The notes under the pieces were generated by a model. That model worked only from the letters and a program-made list of their open reading frames with translations. It was not told where the DNA came from and did no database searches. From positions 1 to 59,312 of the forward strand of contig JAETQH010000023.1 in the NCBI GenBank assembly GCA_021770785.1: a stretch of 59,312 nucleotides of DNA. The letters run 5' to 3'. Shown here one piece after another: positions 37,725 through 46,359 of this stretch (positions within the stretch are counted from its first letter, which is position 1; each line of letters starts with the position of its first letter). Origin of the DNA: Lachnospiraceae bacterium (lineage in GTDB: Bacteria; Bacillota; Clostridia; Lachnospirales; Lachnospiraceae). Position numbers and translations under genes: made by a program.

Positions 37725-38648
37725 ATGAAAGGATATCGTTTTATTATGGAAGAAAAGACAACAATGGAAATCACTAACGATAGATTAGAGCAGGCGATGA
37801 AAGAATATATTGCAGAGCGCACAAAGGAGAAGCTGACGGAGATTTTAAACCTTCTGCGTCCCACCATGCTGTTTGTTCCGGCTATGTTAAAGGCACCGAA
37901 CCAGCCTACTCCCTGTTTTTTAAAAAACAGCAGAGAGGAGCAGTTTTTAGTGCTTTATACTTCCAAGGAGCAGATACCGGAGGAACCGAAGAGTCAGGCG
38001 ATGTTACGGATGCCGTTTCCGGCATGCAACAATATCGTAGTGCAGCCGGAGTTAAACCTGACAGGAATGGTGATTAACCCCTTCTCGGACAACCTTGTGC
38101 TAAAGAAAGAGCTGATTGAGAAGCTGCATGAAGTGGATCAGAAGGCAGCTCAGATGAAAAAGATAAAGATGACGCCGGCACAGTTTCATGTGTTTGTAAA
38201 AAAACAGGTGGAGTTCGGTATTCTGCCGAAACGTCTCTTTACCGAAAAAGAAGAATTTGTCACAAAGCTCTGTGAGGAAAAAGAAGCCCTTATCAACCAG
38301 ATTTTTGCGGAGACCTATAAAGAACCGAAGCTGTATCCGTATTCGGAGGCAGACTATTCCGTTATGGCGTTAGACATTGCGGAGGATTTGACTTTGATTC
38401 GTGTGGATTTGCCGGAGCGGGATATGACACCGCCCCTTTGCTACCGCCTTTATCTGACCTTTAACCCGCTGACGAAGAGGGCGGGCTATTATACCATTGA
38501 GATGGGGAAAGAAAAAAATACCCGGATGTTAGGAGAGTTTGGCGGGGACGGAAAACATATTGACCACGGTGAAGCCCCGGTAGAGGGAGCAGAGCTGCAG
38601 AAAATTATGGATCTTGCAAGAGGCGGGGGAGAAAGTCTTACCAGTTAA
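37725..38648 (+). CDS. SseB-like N-terminal domain protein
   Basis: A 307-residue cytoplasmic protein. Residues about 20-140 resemble the SseB N-terminal fold (FVPAMLKAPN, FLVLYTSKEQ, GMVINPFSDNLVLKKELIEKL), named for a protein whose overproduction raises serine sensitivity. Residues 150-290 form a second, unrecognised alpha/beta part. The ATG at 37725 has AAGGAAG directly upstream, rather close; the ATG at 37746 is an alternative. The role in the cell is unknown. It ends at a strong two-way terminator shared with the convergent ybaK gene. Confidence 0.7.
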   Translation: MKGYRFIMEEKTTMEITNDRLEQAMKEYIAERTKEKLTEILNLLRPTMLFVPAMLKAPNQPTPCFLKNSREEQFLVLYTSKEQIPEEPKSQAMLRMPFPACNNIVVQPELNLTGMVINPFSDNLVLKKELIEKLHEVDQKAAQMKKIKMTPAQFHVFVKKQVEFGILPKRLFTEKEEFVTKLCEEKEALINQIFAETYKEPKLYPYSEADYSVMALDIAEDLTLIRVDLPERDMTPPLCYRLYLTFNPLTKRAGYYTIEMGKEKNTRMLGEFGGDGKHIDHGEAPVEGAELQKIMDLARGGGESLTS

Positions 38649-38653
38649 AAAAC

Positions 38654-38698
38654 AAAGCTCATATTCAGATGCGGGATTGCCTGAATATGAGCTTTTCT
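38654..38698. terminator. Two-way terminator
   Basis: AAAGCTCATATTCAG at 38654-38668 and CTGAATATGAGCTTT at 38681-38695 form a 15-bp perfect stem with A-rich and T-rich flanks, between converging genes. The right edge reaches the stop codon of the minus-strand gene. Confidence 0.85.
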
Positions 38699-39171
38699 TA
38701 AATAATGTCGGCGTATTCACCCCGGACTACTTTGCGCAGAGCTTCCGGGTTTACCACGATGGTGGTGCCGATGCGCCCGCCGCTGATGTAGATTTTGTCA
38801 AAGTCCGCCGCCGTTTTGTGGATAATGGTGGGGAACTGCTTTTTCATGCCTAAGGGGGAGCAGCCGCCCCGGACATATCCTGTGATGGCGGTAATATCCC
38901 TGACGTGAATCATCTCCACGGATTTTTCCCCTACGGCTTTTGCCGCCGCCTTTAAATCCACTTCCCCGGCGATAGGGACCACAAAGACGTAGTACTGCCG
39001 GCTTTTCCCCTGCATGACCAAGGTTTTAAAGGACTGCTCCACCGGAGCGCCTGTTTTTTCGGCAGTGTGGAGCCCGTCGATAAATTCGTCACATTCGTAT
39101 TGAAGAATTTCGTAAGGAATTTTATTTCTGTCTAAAATGCGCATGGCATTTGTCTTTATTTCTTTTCCCAT
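38698..39171 (-). CDS. ybaK: YbaK/EbsC-family Cys-tRNA(Pro) deacylase
   Basis: A 157-residue member of the YbaK editing family, which hydrolyses Cys-tRNA(Pro) made in error by prolyl-tRNA synthetase. Family marks include TNAMRILDRN near the start, KTLVMQGKSRQYYVFVVP with the lysine-containing active-site strand, and GYVRGGCSPLGMKK with the substrate-pocket glycines. The start at 39171 is chosen because AAAGGA lies eight bases before it and the length matches the family; the frame is open further upstream without a site. Confidence 0.9.
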   Translation of the reverse strand: MGKEIKTNAMRILDRNKIPYEILQYECDEFIDGLHTAEKTGAPVEQSFKTLVMQGKSRQYYVFVVPIAGEVDLKAAAKAVGEKSVEMIHVRDITAITGYVRGGCSPLGMKKQFPTIIHKTAADFDKIYISGGRIGTTIVVNPEALRKVVRGEYADII

Positions 39172-39359
39172 GGTGTTTGTCCTTTCCCTGTTGTTTGAAA
39201 CTAAAATCAGTGTAAGCATAGCGGCGGCGAATGTCAAGAAGCCATTACTTATTTCTTGGAGTAAATTGTGAAAAGCAGGTTTACGGAAGGGCAAAAAAAT
39301 GGTATGATTCCCTTAAAAATGAACTGTATTTTTTACAGGCGTTAGGAAGAGGTGGCGTA

Positions 39360-39956
39360 ATGAAGGATATTTTGACCAAAATAAAAGCCAGCATGATTTT
39401 CAGTGCAATACTGTGTGTGCTGTTGGGACTGGTGCTGTTAATCTGCCCGAAGGAAACCATTGATTTACTGTGTAAGGCGCTGGCAGTGGGCATCATTGTC
39501 ATGGGCGTTGTGAATCTGGTTTCTTATTTTATGAACCGGGAGGTACAGACCTTTTCCGGCGTGCTGGGACTGATTATTTTATTGGTTGGCATCTGGATAT
39601 TTCTGAAACCGGAGCGGGTGGAAGGAATTATCCCTATTGTCATCGGAGCCATACTGGTGGTTCACGCTCTTCAGGATATCAAGCTTTCCGTCGAGACAAA
39701 GCGGGGAGGCTACGACAAATGGTATATCATGTTGCTTATTGCTATTGTCAGCCTGGTATTCGGCGTTATCTGCATAGTGAATGCGGTTGGCGTGGTGACG
39801 CTGGCGTTGCAGGTAATCGGCATTGCCCTGATTTACGACGGTGTTTCCGATTTGTGGGTGGTGTCTAGGGCGCTTCGGACGGAAAAGGAGATACGTAGGG
39901 CGGCAGAAGCCGTGGACGTGGAGTACGAAGAAGTGGACAGTGACGAGGAAAAGTAA
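39360..39956 (+). CDS. DUF308 (HdeD-like) membrane protein
   Basis: A 198-residue protein with six membrane spans in three similar pairs, the pattern of DUF308/HdeD proteins (CVLLGLVLLICPKETIDLLC, then VGIWIFLKPERVEGIIPIVIG). The family is linked to acid stress in enterobacteria, but its role in clostridia is not known. The last 30 residues are acidic and probably cytoplasmic. The ATG at 39360 has AGGAAGAGG upstream; the longer frame from 39231 has none. Confidence 0.85.
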   Translation: MKDILTKIKASMIFSAILCVLLGLVLLICPKETIDLLCKALAVGIIVMGVVNLVSYFMNREVQTFSGVLGLIILLVGIWIFLKPERVEGIIPIVIGAILVVHALQDIKLSVETKRGGYDKWYIMLLIAIVSLVFGVICIVNAVGVVTLALQVIGIALIYDGVSDLWVVSRALRTEKEIRRAAEAVDVEYEEVDSDEEK

Positions 39957-39978
39957 AAGAAGAGAATACAAAAGGGCT

Positions 39979-40209
39979 ATGAGAAGAGAAGAATTTAAAA
40001 TGGAGCGCACGGGGTTGCTGGAGATTGGTGATGTCCTGCCGATTACGGAAGGGAAGCTTCCGAACTCGTATTATTATACTCTGGGAAAGGCGTATGCCAT
40101 GTCCGCGAATTATGCTGTAAGCGAACGGATTAAGTCTACCGAGGGAACGGTGGTGGATGTGAAAGAGACCCCAAAGGGGTACTTTGTAACCGTTGAATTT
40201 GCGGAATAA
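39979..40209 (+). CDS. Small conserved-looking protein of unknown function
   Basis: A 76-residue protein (or 69 if the ATG at 40000 is used, which has GAGAAGAGAAG before it). The C-terminal half reads like a small beta-barrel or OB-like strand set (TEGTVVDVKETPKGYFVTVEF). No membrane span and no family recognised. It lies 22 bases after the DUF308 gene and 47 before the HD-GYP gene, so it may belong to either transcript. Confidence 0.6.
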   Translation: MRREEFKMERTGLLEIGDVLPITEGKLPNSYYYTLGKAYAMSANYAVSERIKSTEGTVVDVKETPKGYFVTVEFAE

Positions 40210-40256
40210 TTGCGATAAAATAAACATAGGATTTCGCTTTTTGAAAGGAAAAATAT

Positions 40257-41309
40257 ATGCGTTATATGCCAACCAGTAAGCTAGTGCCGGGAATGGTTTT
40301 GGGTCAGGACGTTTATGACGGGTCAGGACGGCGCTTATTAGCAAAACATTTGATTTTAAGTGCAGAATACATTTCCAATCTGGAATTTCTAGGATTTTCC
40401 GGTATCTATATCGATGATGAATTTACACGCAGCATTGAGATACAGGAAATACTGACGCCGCAGATGAGAGGACAGGCATTAAATCTGATACATGAATTGT
40501 TTACCTTTGATGTGGACGAAGGGGATTTGCCTGTGGAAGAGGAAAATCTGCGGAAAACCATAGAGAATGTGGTGGATGATATTTTAAACAGCGGAGATAT
40601 CATGTGCAATATGATGGACATCCGTGATTATGATGATTATCTTTATTATCATTCTGTGAATGTAGGGGCATTTTCTGTGATGTTAGGAGCCAGATATGGC
40701 CTGCCGAGAGAACAGCTCTATGATTTAATGACTGCCGCCATGCTGCATGATATCGGCAAGAAATTTATTGATTCGGAAGTTGTCAATGGCAGGTGGCCCT
40801 TAGAGGGTGAGGCGAGGGAGCAGTGGAAAAGCCATCCCAGGTTAGGCAGTGAATTTTTGAAAAGCAAATACAATTTTTATCCCGCCGTATATGAGGGAGT
40901 GCTGATGCACCACGAATGGTATAACGGAGAGGGTTATCCTACGGGTGGGGCAGGGGGAGAAATTCCTCTTTTTGCCCGCATTATCAAGCTGGCGGACTGT
41001 TATGATTCTATGGCGTCAAAGCGTCCCCAGAGAAAGCGGTTGTCTCCCTTGGATGCGGTGGAGTATCTGATGGCGATGGCGGGGGCGGAATTTGACCCGG
41101 AACTGGTGGATATTTTTATACGGAAAATAGCGGTATATCCGGTGGGGTGCGAGGTGGAGCTTTCCAACGGACAGCATGCTGTTGTTGCAAAGAATTTCAG
41201 CGATTTTGCGCTGCGTCCCCTTGTGAAGGTGATAGAGACGGGGGAGATGTTAAATCTCCGGGACGACCCCTTGGGAAGAAGCATTACCATTGGCAGGACA
41301 TTGATATAG
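40257..41309 (+). CDS. HD-GYP domain c-di-GMP phosphodiesterase
   Basis: A 350-residue cytoplasmic protein that should break down cyclic di-GMP. An N-terminal region of about 120 residues is followed by the HD-GYP domain: His164-Asp165 in LHDIGKK and HHEWYNGEGYP at 218-228, which carries the GYP motif. The other metal-binding His residues (YHSVNVG near 132) are also present. It is the counterpart to the diguanylate cyclase at 22131. AAAGGAAAAAT precedes the start. The last about 80 residues form a small extra domain common in this subgroup. Confidence 0.9.
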   Translation: MRYMPTSKLVPGMVLGQDVYDGSGRRLLAKHLILSAEYISNLEFLGFSGIYIDDEFTRSIEIQEILTPQMRGQALNLIHELFTFDVDEGDLPVEEENLRKTIENVVDDILNSGDIMCNMMDIRDYDDYLYYHSVNVGAFSVMLGARYGLPREQLYDLMTAAMLHDIGKKFIDSEVVNGRWPLEGEAREQWKSHPRLGSEFLKSKYNFYPAVYEGVLMHHEWYNGEGYPTGGAGGEIPLFARIIKLADCYDSMASKRPQRKRLSPLDAVEYLMAMAGAEFDPELVDIFIRKIAVYPVGCEVELSNGQHAVVAKNFSDFALRPLVKVIETGEMLNLRDDPLGRSITIGRTLI

Positions 41310-41335
41310 GTTTGACACGATGATATGAGGGAATT

Positions 41336-41902
41336 ATGACTGGACAGGGAAAGAGTGCGATTGACACGCTTTTGGCAGAAAGTTTTAAGGAACTTGCAGC
41401 AAAACAACCAATCGAAAAAATTACAATTAAAGAGATAACGGATAAGGCGGGAGTGATACGGCCTACCTTTTATAACCATTTTCAGGACAAATATGAGCTG
41501 TTAGAATGGATCATCAAAACCCAGCTGTTAGAGCCGATAGAGCCTTTAGTGCAGAACGGCATGATAAATGAGGCGTTGGTGCTGCTCTTTACCAGTATTG
41601 AAAGGGAGCGGGAGTTTTATACCAGAGCCAGCCGTCTGGAGGGACAGAATTCCTTTGAGAGCATTGCGAGGGACTGCGTGGAGCAGGTGCTGCTTAAGGT
41701 GGTGAAGAAGTCTGAAGCGGCAAAGCCTCAGAAATATGTGTGGCTGACACCAGAGCGGATTTCCAAGTATTACGCCCAATCCATGTGTTATGTGGTGATT
41801 ACTTGGATACAGGAAGGGATGAGCATATCCGGCAGAGAGCTTGCGGAGATTTATGATTATATCATCAACCGTTCCATGGAGGATATCCTGAACGGAATGT
41901 AA
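41336..41902 (+). CDS. TetR/AcrR-family transcriptional regulator
   Basis: A 188-residue repressor-like protein. Residues 8-55 form the TetR helix-turn-helix (KITIKEITDKAGVIRPTFYNHFQDKYELL), and the rest a helical ligand/dimer domain similar to the C-terminal type seen in DhaS-like regulators. AGGGAATT precedes the start. It lies 26 bases after the HD-GYP gene and 144 before the MntP-like gene; either could be its target, but no operator was identified. Confidence 0.88.
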   Translation: MTGQGKSAIDTLLAESFKELAAKQPIEKITIKEITDKAGVIRPTFYNHFQDKYELLEWIIKTQLLEPIEPLVQNGMINEALVLLFTSIEREREFYTRASRLEGQNSFESIARDCVEQVLLKVVKKSEAAKPQKYVWLTPERISKYYAQSMCYVVITWIQEGMSISGRELAEIYDYIINRSMEDILNGM

Positions 41903-42046
41903 CATACAGATAGTTCCGTATGTCATTTTGTATAGACAATATGGGGGATATGTATAAGACGTTGCTACAGAATAAAAGGATTGGATATTTCCGGACACCG
42001 TCTTTTTTTGTAAAGTAAAAGAGAGTTAGGATAGAGGAGGGAGAGC

Positions 42047-42625
42047 ATGAATGCAATAGAGAATCTGCTGATTATAGCGGGTATATCATTGGACATGTTT
42101 GCCGCTATGGAATGTCAGGGGGCACTGGTGGCAAAAGTAGACAAAAAGCAGCTGAGCATGCTTTGTCTTTTTTCGGCAGCGTGGCAGATGGTTTTATTGC
42201 TTCTGGGACATTATCTCGCAAAACTTCTTTATCAAAACGAAATGGCACATGATGAACGGTTTATAGGACTGGTGATGGCGGCGGTTATTTTCTTTGCCTT
42301 AGGGGTGCGTCTGATTGTAAAAGCAATCCGCAATGAACATATTTATGAACATCGAGAAGACCGCTTAGAAGTCGGGAAGCTTATGCGCATTGCAGTGGTG
42401 ACGGGGGGATATACCCTGCTGACGGGGATTGCATTTGGCTTCCTAGGAACCAGTATAAAACTGATGCTGCTTACGGTTTTGTGCCTGACGGTGGCAGTGG
42501 TGATAGCCGGGATTTATACCGGGTATCATTTCGGGTTTGTGCATAAGACCAAGGCATATGTCTGCGGGGCAGTGCTTTTATGGATTGCCGGCATAGACGT
42601 GATTGTAGGACATATCATGGTCTGA
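42047..42625 (+). CDS. MntP-like membrane protein
   Basis: A 192-residue protein with six membrane spans. The first span carries GISLDMFAAM, the Asp-containing motif of the MntP manganese-efflux family. The second half lacks the matching Asp motif (it reads GFLGTSIKL), so manganese transport is less certain. GAGGAGGGAGA precedes the start. The TetR-type gene upstream may control it. Confidence 0.65.
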   Translation: MNAIENLLIIAGISLDMFAAMECQGALVAKVDKKQLSMLCLFSAAWQMVLLLLGHYLAKLLYQNEMAHDERFIGLVMAAVIFFALGVRLIVKAIRNEHIYEHREDRLEVGKLMRIAVVTGGYTLLTGIAFGFLGTSIKLMLLTVLCLTVAVVIAGIYTGYHFGFVHKTKAYVCGAVLLWIAGIDVIVGHIMV

Positions 42626-42648
42626 AAGGGGAAGTATAAGTTACAATA

Positions 42649-42693
42649 AAAAATGCCAGAGGCGGTGTTAGGGGTGCTGTCTCTGGCATTTTT
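42649..42693 (+). terminator. Intrinsic terminator
   Basis: AAAAATGCCAGAG at 42649-42661 and CTCTGGCATTTTT at 42681-42693 form a 13-bp stem with T-run. It separates the MntP-like gene from the radical SAM gene. Confidence 0.88.
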
Positions 42694-42733
42694 ACGGTAC
42701 AATGAAGAAGCAAACAGAAAGAGAACAATTTCC

Positions 42734-44581
42734 ATGAAAATATTATTGACAGCCATCAATGCAAAATATATCCATTCTAACCTTGCCGTTTACAGCCTGC
42801 GTGCTTATGCGAAGAAGTATGCAGACTGTCGGGAAAATTGCGATATCGGTTTGGCGGAGTATACCATCAATCACTCGGTTTCCTATATTCTGGAGGGGAT
42901 TTATAAGGAAAAGCCGGACGTGCTGTGTTTTTCCTGCTATATCTGGAATATGTCGTATGTGGAGGAATTAATCGAAGAATTTCATAAGCTGTGCCCGAGC
43001 GTTCCTATCTGGGTGGGAGGACCGGAGGTTTCCTATGAGGTGGAAGTCTTTTTGCAGGCTCATCCGGGGATTACAGGAGTAATGATGGGGGAGGGGGAGA
43101 AAACCTTCTGCCGGCTTTGCGATTACTACGGGGAATATTTTTCCGGAAAACAGGATACGGCATCGGAAGGAGCGGAACATACCGGACTGAGACAGGTGGC
43201 AGGCATTGCTTACTGCTCCGGCGGGAGGGTGGTATACACTGCGGCACAGGAACCTCTTGATATGAGTACGATTCCCTTTTGCTATGATAAAATCGAGGAT
43301 TTTAAGAACAGAATTATCTATTATGAATCCAGCCGGGGGTGTCCCTTTTCCTGTAGCTATTGCCTTTCCTCCGTGGATAAAAAGCTGCGTTTCCGGAGCC
43401 TTGCACTGGTAAAACAGGAGTTGGAGTTTTTTATTGAGGGGGAGGCAGCCCAGGTGAAATTTGTGGACCGGACCTTCAACTGCAACCATGAACACGCCAT
43501 GGAAATCTGGAACTATATTAAGGAACATGACAACGGAATTACCAACTTCCATTTTGAAGTATCGGCGGATTTGCTGACAAAGGAGGAGCTAGATCTGATT
43601 GGCTCCATGCGTCCGGGGCTGATACAGTTAGAAATCGGGGTGCAGTCCACCAACGAAGCCACCATTGCAGAAATCCACCGCACCATGCGCTTAGAGCGGT
43701 TAAAGGAAGTGGTGAGGGAGGTGCAGAGCCACGGCAATATCCATGAGCATTTAGATCTGATTGCAGGGCTGCCCTATGAGGATTATGATACTTTTGCAAA
43801 ATCCTTTGACGAGATATATGCGTTAAAACCTAACCAGTTACAGTTAGGTTTTCTGAAGGTGCTGAAGGGCTCTTATATGTATGAGCACGCAGCAGAATAC
43901 GGTATCTGCTACCGCAGCAGACCGCCCTATGAGGTGCTGAAAACCCACTGGCTGGGGTTTGACGAGGTACTGAGAATCAAACAGGTGGAGGAAATGCTGG
44001 AGGTTTACTATAACAGCGGGCAGTTTGAAGTGACCATGAAGCTGTTAGACCTGCTTTTTCCCAGTGCTTTTGCCATGTTTCAGCAGCTGGGGGAATTTTA
44101 TGAGAGAAAGGGCTATTTTGCCATGAGCCATTCGAGGCTGCGGCGTTCCGGCATCCTTCTGGAATTTATGGAGGAAATGGTGAGCACGGAAAGATTTGCC
44201 GAAAACCGCCGGGAAATGGAAGAGACGGCGGAGACAGAGGAATTTGCCGGAAACCGCCGGGAAATGGAAAACATACTCCCTATGCTGCGGGAAAGTCTGG
44301 TTTTTGACCTGTATTACCGGGAAAACTGCAAGAGCAGGCCGGGATGGGCGCCGGAAGTCAGTGAGTGGAAAGCGGTGACGAAAGCCTATTGCCGGAACGG
44401 GAAACAGTCCCATGTGGAGCGGTTTTTCTACCGTTTTCCGGGAAAAGAGGAACGGACGCTTAAGAAATTGCCGGACAGGGAGAAAAAGCCGCTGTATGCG
44501 CTGTTTGATTACACAGACAGAGATCCGCTAGACTATCAGGCGAGGGTGAATTGGGTATTTCCCGAAACAAGGGGAGAATAA
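42734..44581 (+). CDS. B12-binding radical SAM protein (DUF4080-type)
   Basis: A 615-residue enzyme. Residues about 1-135 form a cobalamin-binding-like Rossmann domain (LLTAINAKYIHSNLAVYSL, VGGPEVSYE); the radical SAM barrel follows with the cluster motif C203-x3-C207-x2-C210 (SRGCPFSCSYC), and a C-terminal DUF4080 region ends the protein. The substrate of this family is unknown. The ATG at 42734 is chosen because the frame further upstream runs through the terminator. A 16-codon direct duplication at 44194-44269 lies in a charged loop near residues 488-512. The next gene starts 32 bases downstream. Confidence 0.88.
   Translation: MKILLTAINAKYIHSNLAVYSLRAYAKKYADCRENCDIGLAEYTINHSVSYILEGIYKEKPDVLCFSCYIWNMSYVEELIEEFHKLCPSVPIWVGGPEVSYEVEVFLQAHPGITGVMMGEGEKTFCRLCDYYGEYFSGKQDTASEGAEHTGLRQVAGIAYCSGGRVVYTAAQEPLDMSTIPFCYDKIEDFKNRIIYYESSRGCPFSCSYCLSSVDKKLRFRSLALVKQELEFFIEGEAAQVKFVDRTFNCNHEHAMEIWNYIKEHDNGITNFHFEVSADLLTKEELDLIGSMRPGLIQLEIGVQSTNEATIAEIHRTMRLERLKEVVREVQSHGNIHEHLDLIAGLPYEDYDTFAKSFDEIYALKPNQLQLGFLKVLKGSYMYEHAAEYGICYRSRPPYEVLKTHWLGFDEVLRIKQVEEMLEVYYNSGQFEVTMKLLDLLFPSAFAMFQQLGEFYERKGYFAMSHSRLRRSGILLEFMEEMVSTERFAENRREMEETAETEEFAGNRREMENILPMLRESLVFDLYYRENCKSRPGWAPEVSEWKAVTKAYCRNGKQSHVERFFYRFPGKEERTLKKLPDREKKPLYALFDYTDRDPLDYQARVNWVFPETRGE
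44194..44269 (+). repeat. 48-bp-offset tandem duplication inside the radical SAM gene
   Basis: ATTTGCCG...CGCCGGGAAATGGAA occurs at 44194-44221 and again at 44242-44269, nearly identical and exactly 48 bases apart, so the frame is kept and the peptide FAxNRREME is repeated. Confidence 0.85.
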
Positions 44582-44613
44582 AACGGAGAAAGTCAGATTG
44601 TCAGGGCGGAGGT

Positions 44614-45438
44614 ATGCCGGCTGCCTCAGGCAGAAAAAAGAAAAAACGGAATAAACAGGAAAGTGGGACAATAGAATTGATAGAGAACTATGTAGTGATT
44701 GATTTGGAAATGACAGGGCTGCGGGCGAAAACGGACCGGATACTGGAGGTGGGAGCTGCGCGGGTGAGAAATGGGGTGGTGACAGATACATATGCAGCCA
44801 TCATAAGGCAGCAGGAAAAATTGCCGGAAAAGATTGTGGAGCTTACCGGAATTACGGATGAGGCGGCGGAAGCGGGAAGGGAATTAGATGAAGTGATGGA
44901 AGAATTTTTCCCCTTTTTAGGAGAGGATATTCTGGTGGGGCAGAACGTCATCTTTGACTACAGCTTTCTGAAACAGTGGGCGGTGAATCACAAACGCTGT
45001 TTTGAGCGGGAGGCGGTGGACACACTGAAGCTGGCGAGAAAATTTTTGCCGGAGGAAGAAAAAAAGGATTTGGAAAGTCTCTGCCGCTATTTTGGAATCT
45101 TGCGCCGCAATGCGCACCGGGCGTTAGATGATGCCATAGAGACAGCGCAGCTTTTGGAAAAGTTAAAGGAAACTTTTGGAGAAGAAAATGAGGAAGCCTT
45201 TACCCCGAAGCCGTTACAGTACAAGGCGAAGAGGCAGTCTCTGGCGACACCGCAGCAAATCCGGTATCTACAGGAATTTGCTGCCTATCACGGGATAGAA
45301 CTTTCCCGGAACTTAGGGGGGATGACAAGAAGCGAGGCTTCAAGGCTGACGGACCAGCTGATTTTGCGCTATGGAAAAATGGGCAAGAGATTTAAGAAAG
45401 GGGAGTCTCTAACTTCTGATGAAGCTTTTCTAAAATAG
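44614..45438 (+). CDS. DEDDh 3'-5' exonuclease (DnaQ-like)
   Basis: A 274-residue protein. After a basic, Lys/Arg-rich N-terminus (1-20) comes an exonuclease fold with motif I DLEMTG (Asp30, Glu32), motif II VGQNVIFDYSFL (about residues 108-119) and motif III HRALDDA, so all DEDDh residues are present. The C-terminal about 80 residues form an extra domain (TPQQIRYLQEFAAYHGIELS) with a possible nucleic-acid-binding role. This resembles epsilon-like exonucleases used in repair or RNA trimming. The ATG at 44614 has GGGCGGAGG before it. Its 3' end overlaps the converging gene by 47 bases. Confidence 0.88.
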   Translation: MPAASGRKKKKRNKQESGTIELIENYVVIDLEMTGLRAKTDRILEVGAARVRNGVVTDTYAAIIRQQEKLPEKIVELTGITDEAAEAGRELDEVMEEFFPFLGEDILVGQNVIFDYSFLKQWAVNHKRCFEREAVDTLKLARKFLPEEEKKDLESLCRYFGILRRNAHRALDDAIETAQLLEKLKETFGEENEEAFTPKPLQYKAKRQSLATPQQIRYLQEFAAYHGIELSRNLGGMTRSEASRLTDQLILRYGKMGKRFKKGESLTSDEAFLK

Positions 45439-46003
45439 ACTGCTTCATCAGGGAGTCTAACCCTTCTGCAACGGAAATCAGTTCTTCAATTTTGGAGGAA
45501 TTCCCCCCGCTGCTGTAAATGTCTGCCAGCATAAGGAAATTCTGGCTGGAATCGGAGCCGATTTTGATGCCGTATTCTAAGATTTCCTGTGCCGCGCCGG
45601 TCTGGTCTAAGGCAAGAAGGGCGGCGGCATAGGAGACGAGTGTCTTGCAGAGTGTGTCGAAATTCTGCTCACAATCTATCAGGGCAGTGAGGTTAGCGGC
45701 GCCGTAGGCAAGCTTCAAATCCGTATTGGTTTGCATGCCTAAATTTAAAATTTTCTTATCGGAAAGCTCTGACAGGGTGGCTTCACATTCTTTTATGGAA
45801 TCATTTTCGAAGCTGCCTATTGGAAATTTCTCCAAAGGTATGGTAATATAGGGAAGTCCACTGATATCCTGGCGTTTGGTGAGATTTGCCTGCTGTTCCT
45901 TTTCCCAGAAGGTATCACTGACCTGTTCCTGGCGCTTGGTATGCTTTTTGCGGAGATAGGAGAGGATGGAGCAAATAATAATGAAGATACCTAAAAATTT
46001 CAT
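45392..46003 (-). CDS. Membrane-anchored TPR-like protein, unknown function
   Basis: A 203-residue protein with one N-terminal membrane span (MKFLGIFIIICSILSYL) followed by a soluble helical part. Residues about 95-190 look like two or three tetratricopeptide-type helix pairs (TLCKTLVSYAAALLALDQTGAAQEILEYG). The start at 46003 has AAAGGA before it; the longer frame from 46051 is not supported. Its end overlaps the exonuclease gene on the other strand by 47 bases. The role is unknown; anchored TPR proteins often hold partners together at the membrane. Confidence 0.7.
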   Translation of the reverse strand: MKFLGIFIIICSILSYLRKKHTKRQEQVSDTFWEKEQQANLTKRQDISGLPYITIPLEKFPIGSFENDSIKECEATLSELSDKKILNLGMQTNTDLKLAYGAANLTALIDCEQNFDTLCKTLVSYAAALLALDQTGAAQEILEYGIKIGSDSSQNFLMLADIYSSGGNSSKIEELISVAEGLDSLMKQSILEKLHQKLETPLS

Positions 46004-46051
46004 GGATAATGTCCTTTCTGTTGACAAATTTACAAAAACGAGGTGAAGCAA

Positions 46052-46156
46052 ATGTACAATTTTGGAAAAAAGAAAAATAAAAAAGTATTGGCAGCAGTTG
46101 TTATTGTTATTATTGCCACAATGCTGCTGACAACTGTTCTTGCGGCATTCATGTAA
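46052..46156 (+). CDS. Small single-span membrane protein
   Basis: A 34-residue protein: a basic start (MYNFGKKKNKK) followed by one hydrophobic span (VLAAVVIVIIATMLLTTVLA). GAGGTGAAGC lies 5-14 bases before the ATG. It is divergent from the TPR-like gene with a short shared upstream region. The shape (positive head, single span, tiny) is that of regulatory small membrane proteins; no family recognised. Confidence 0.6.
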   Translation: MYNFGKKKNKKVLAAVVIVIIATMLLTTVLAAFM

Positions 46157-46206
46157 AATATACTAAAATTTGGGAACATAGTCAAATATATTCGTGGTAA
46201 TGCACC

Positions 46207-46234
46207 TTGAAAAAGAGGATAATTGTGATATAAT
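46207..46234 (+). promoter_or_regulatory. Promoter of the VanW-family gene
   Basis: TTGAAA at 46207-46212 and a perfect TATAAT at 46229-46234 with a 16-base gap. Transcription would start near 46241, giving a leader of about 120 bases. Confidence 0.7.
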
Positions 46235-46249
46235 GAACGCAAAATCAGC

Positions 46250-46310
46250 GTTCCTATACAAGTTTCTGAGAAACTTGGGATGCGCAGAAAACGTGCGCAG
46301 TAATAAAGGA
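46250..46310 (+). promoter_or_regulatory. Structured 5' leader ahead of VanW-family gene
   Basis: Two strong hairpins (AAGTTT-CTGA-GAAACTT at 46260-46275 and TGCGCA-GAAAACG-TGCGCA at 46281-46299) can be enclosed by a short stem TCCT/AGGA (46252-46255 with 46307-46310), giving a three-way junction. The closing strand includes AAGGA, a possible Shine-Dalgarno site for the ATG at 46315. It does not match a riboswitch class I recognise. Confidence 0.4.
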
Positions 46311-46359
46311 TAAAATGAACAAAAAGATTTGTTCACGATTCAAAGATAAGAGGGAAAAT

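Noticed and set aside
40257..41309. HD-GYP gene as a phage-defence or CBASS effector
   Set aside because: All HD-GYP metal and GYP residues are ordinary, and neighbours are housekeeping genes; c-di-GMP hydrolysis is the simpler reading.
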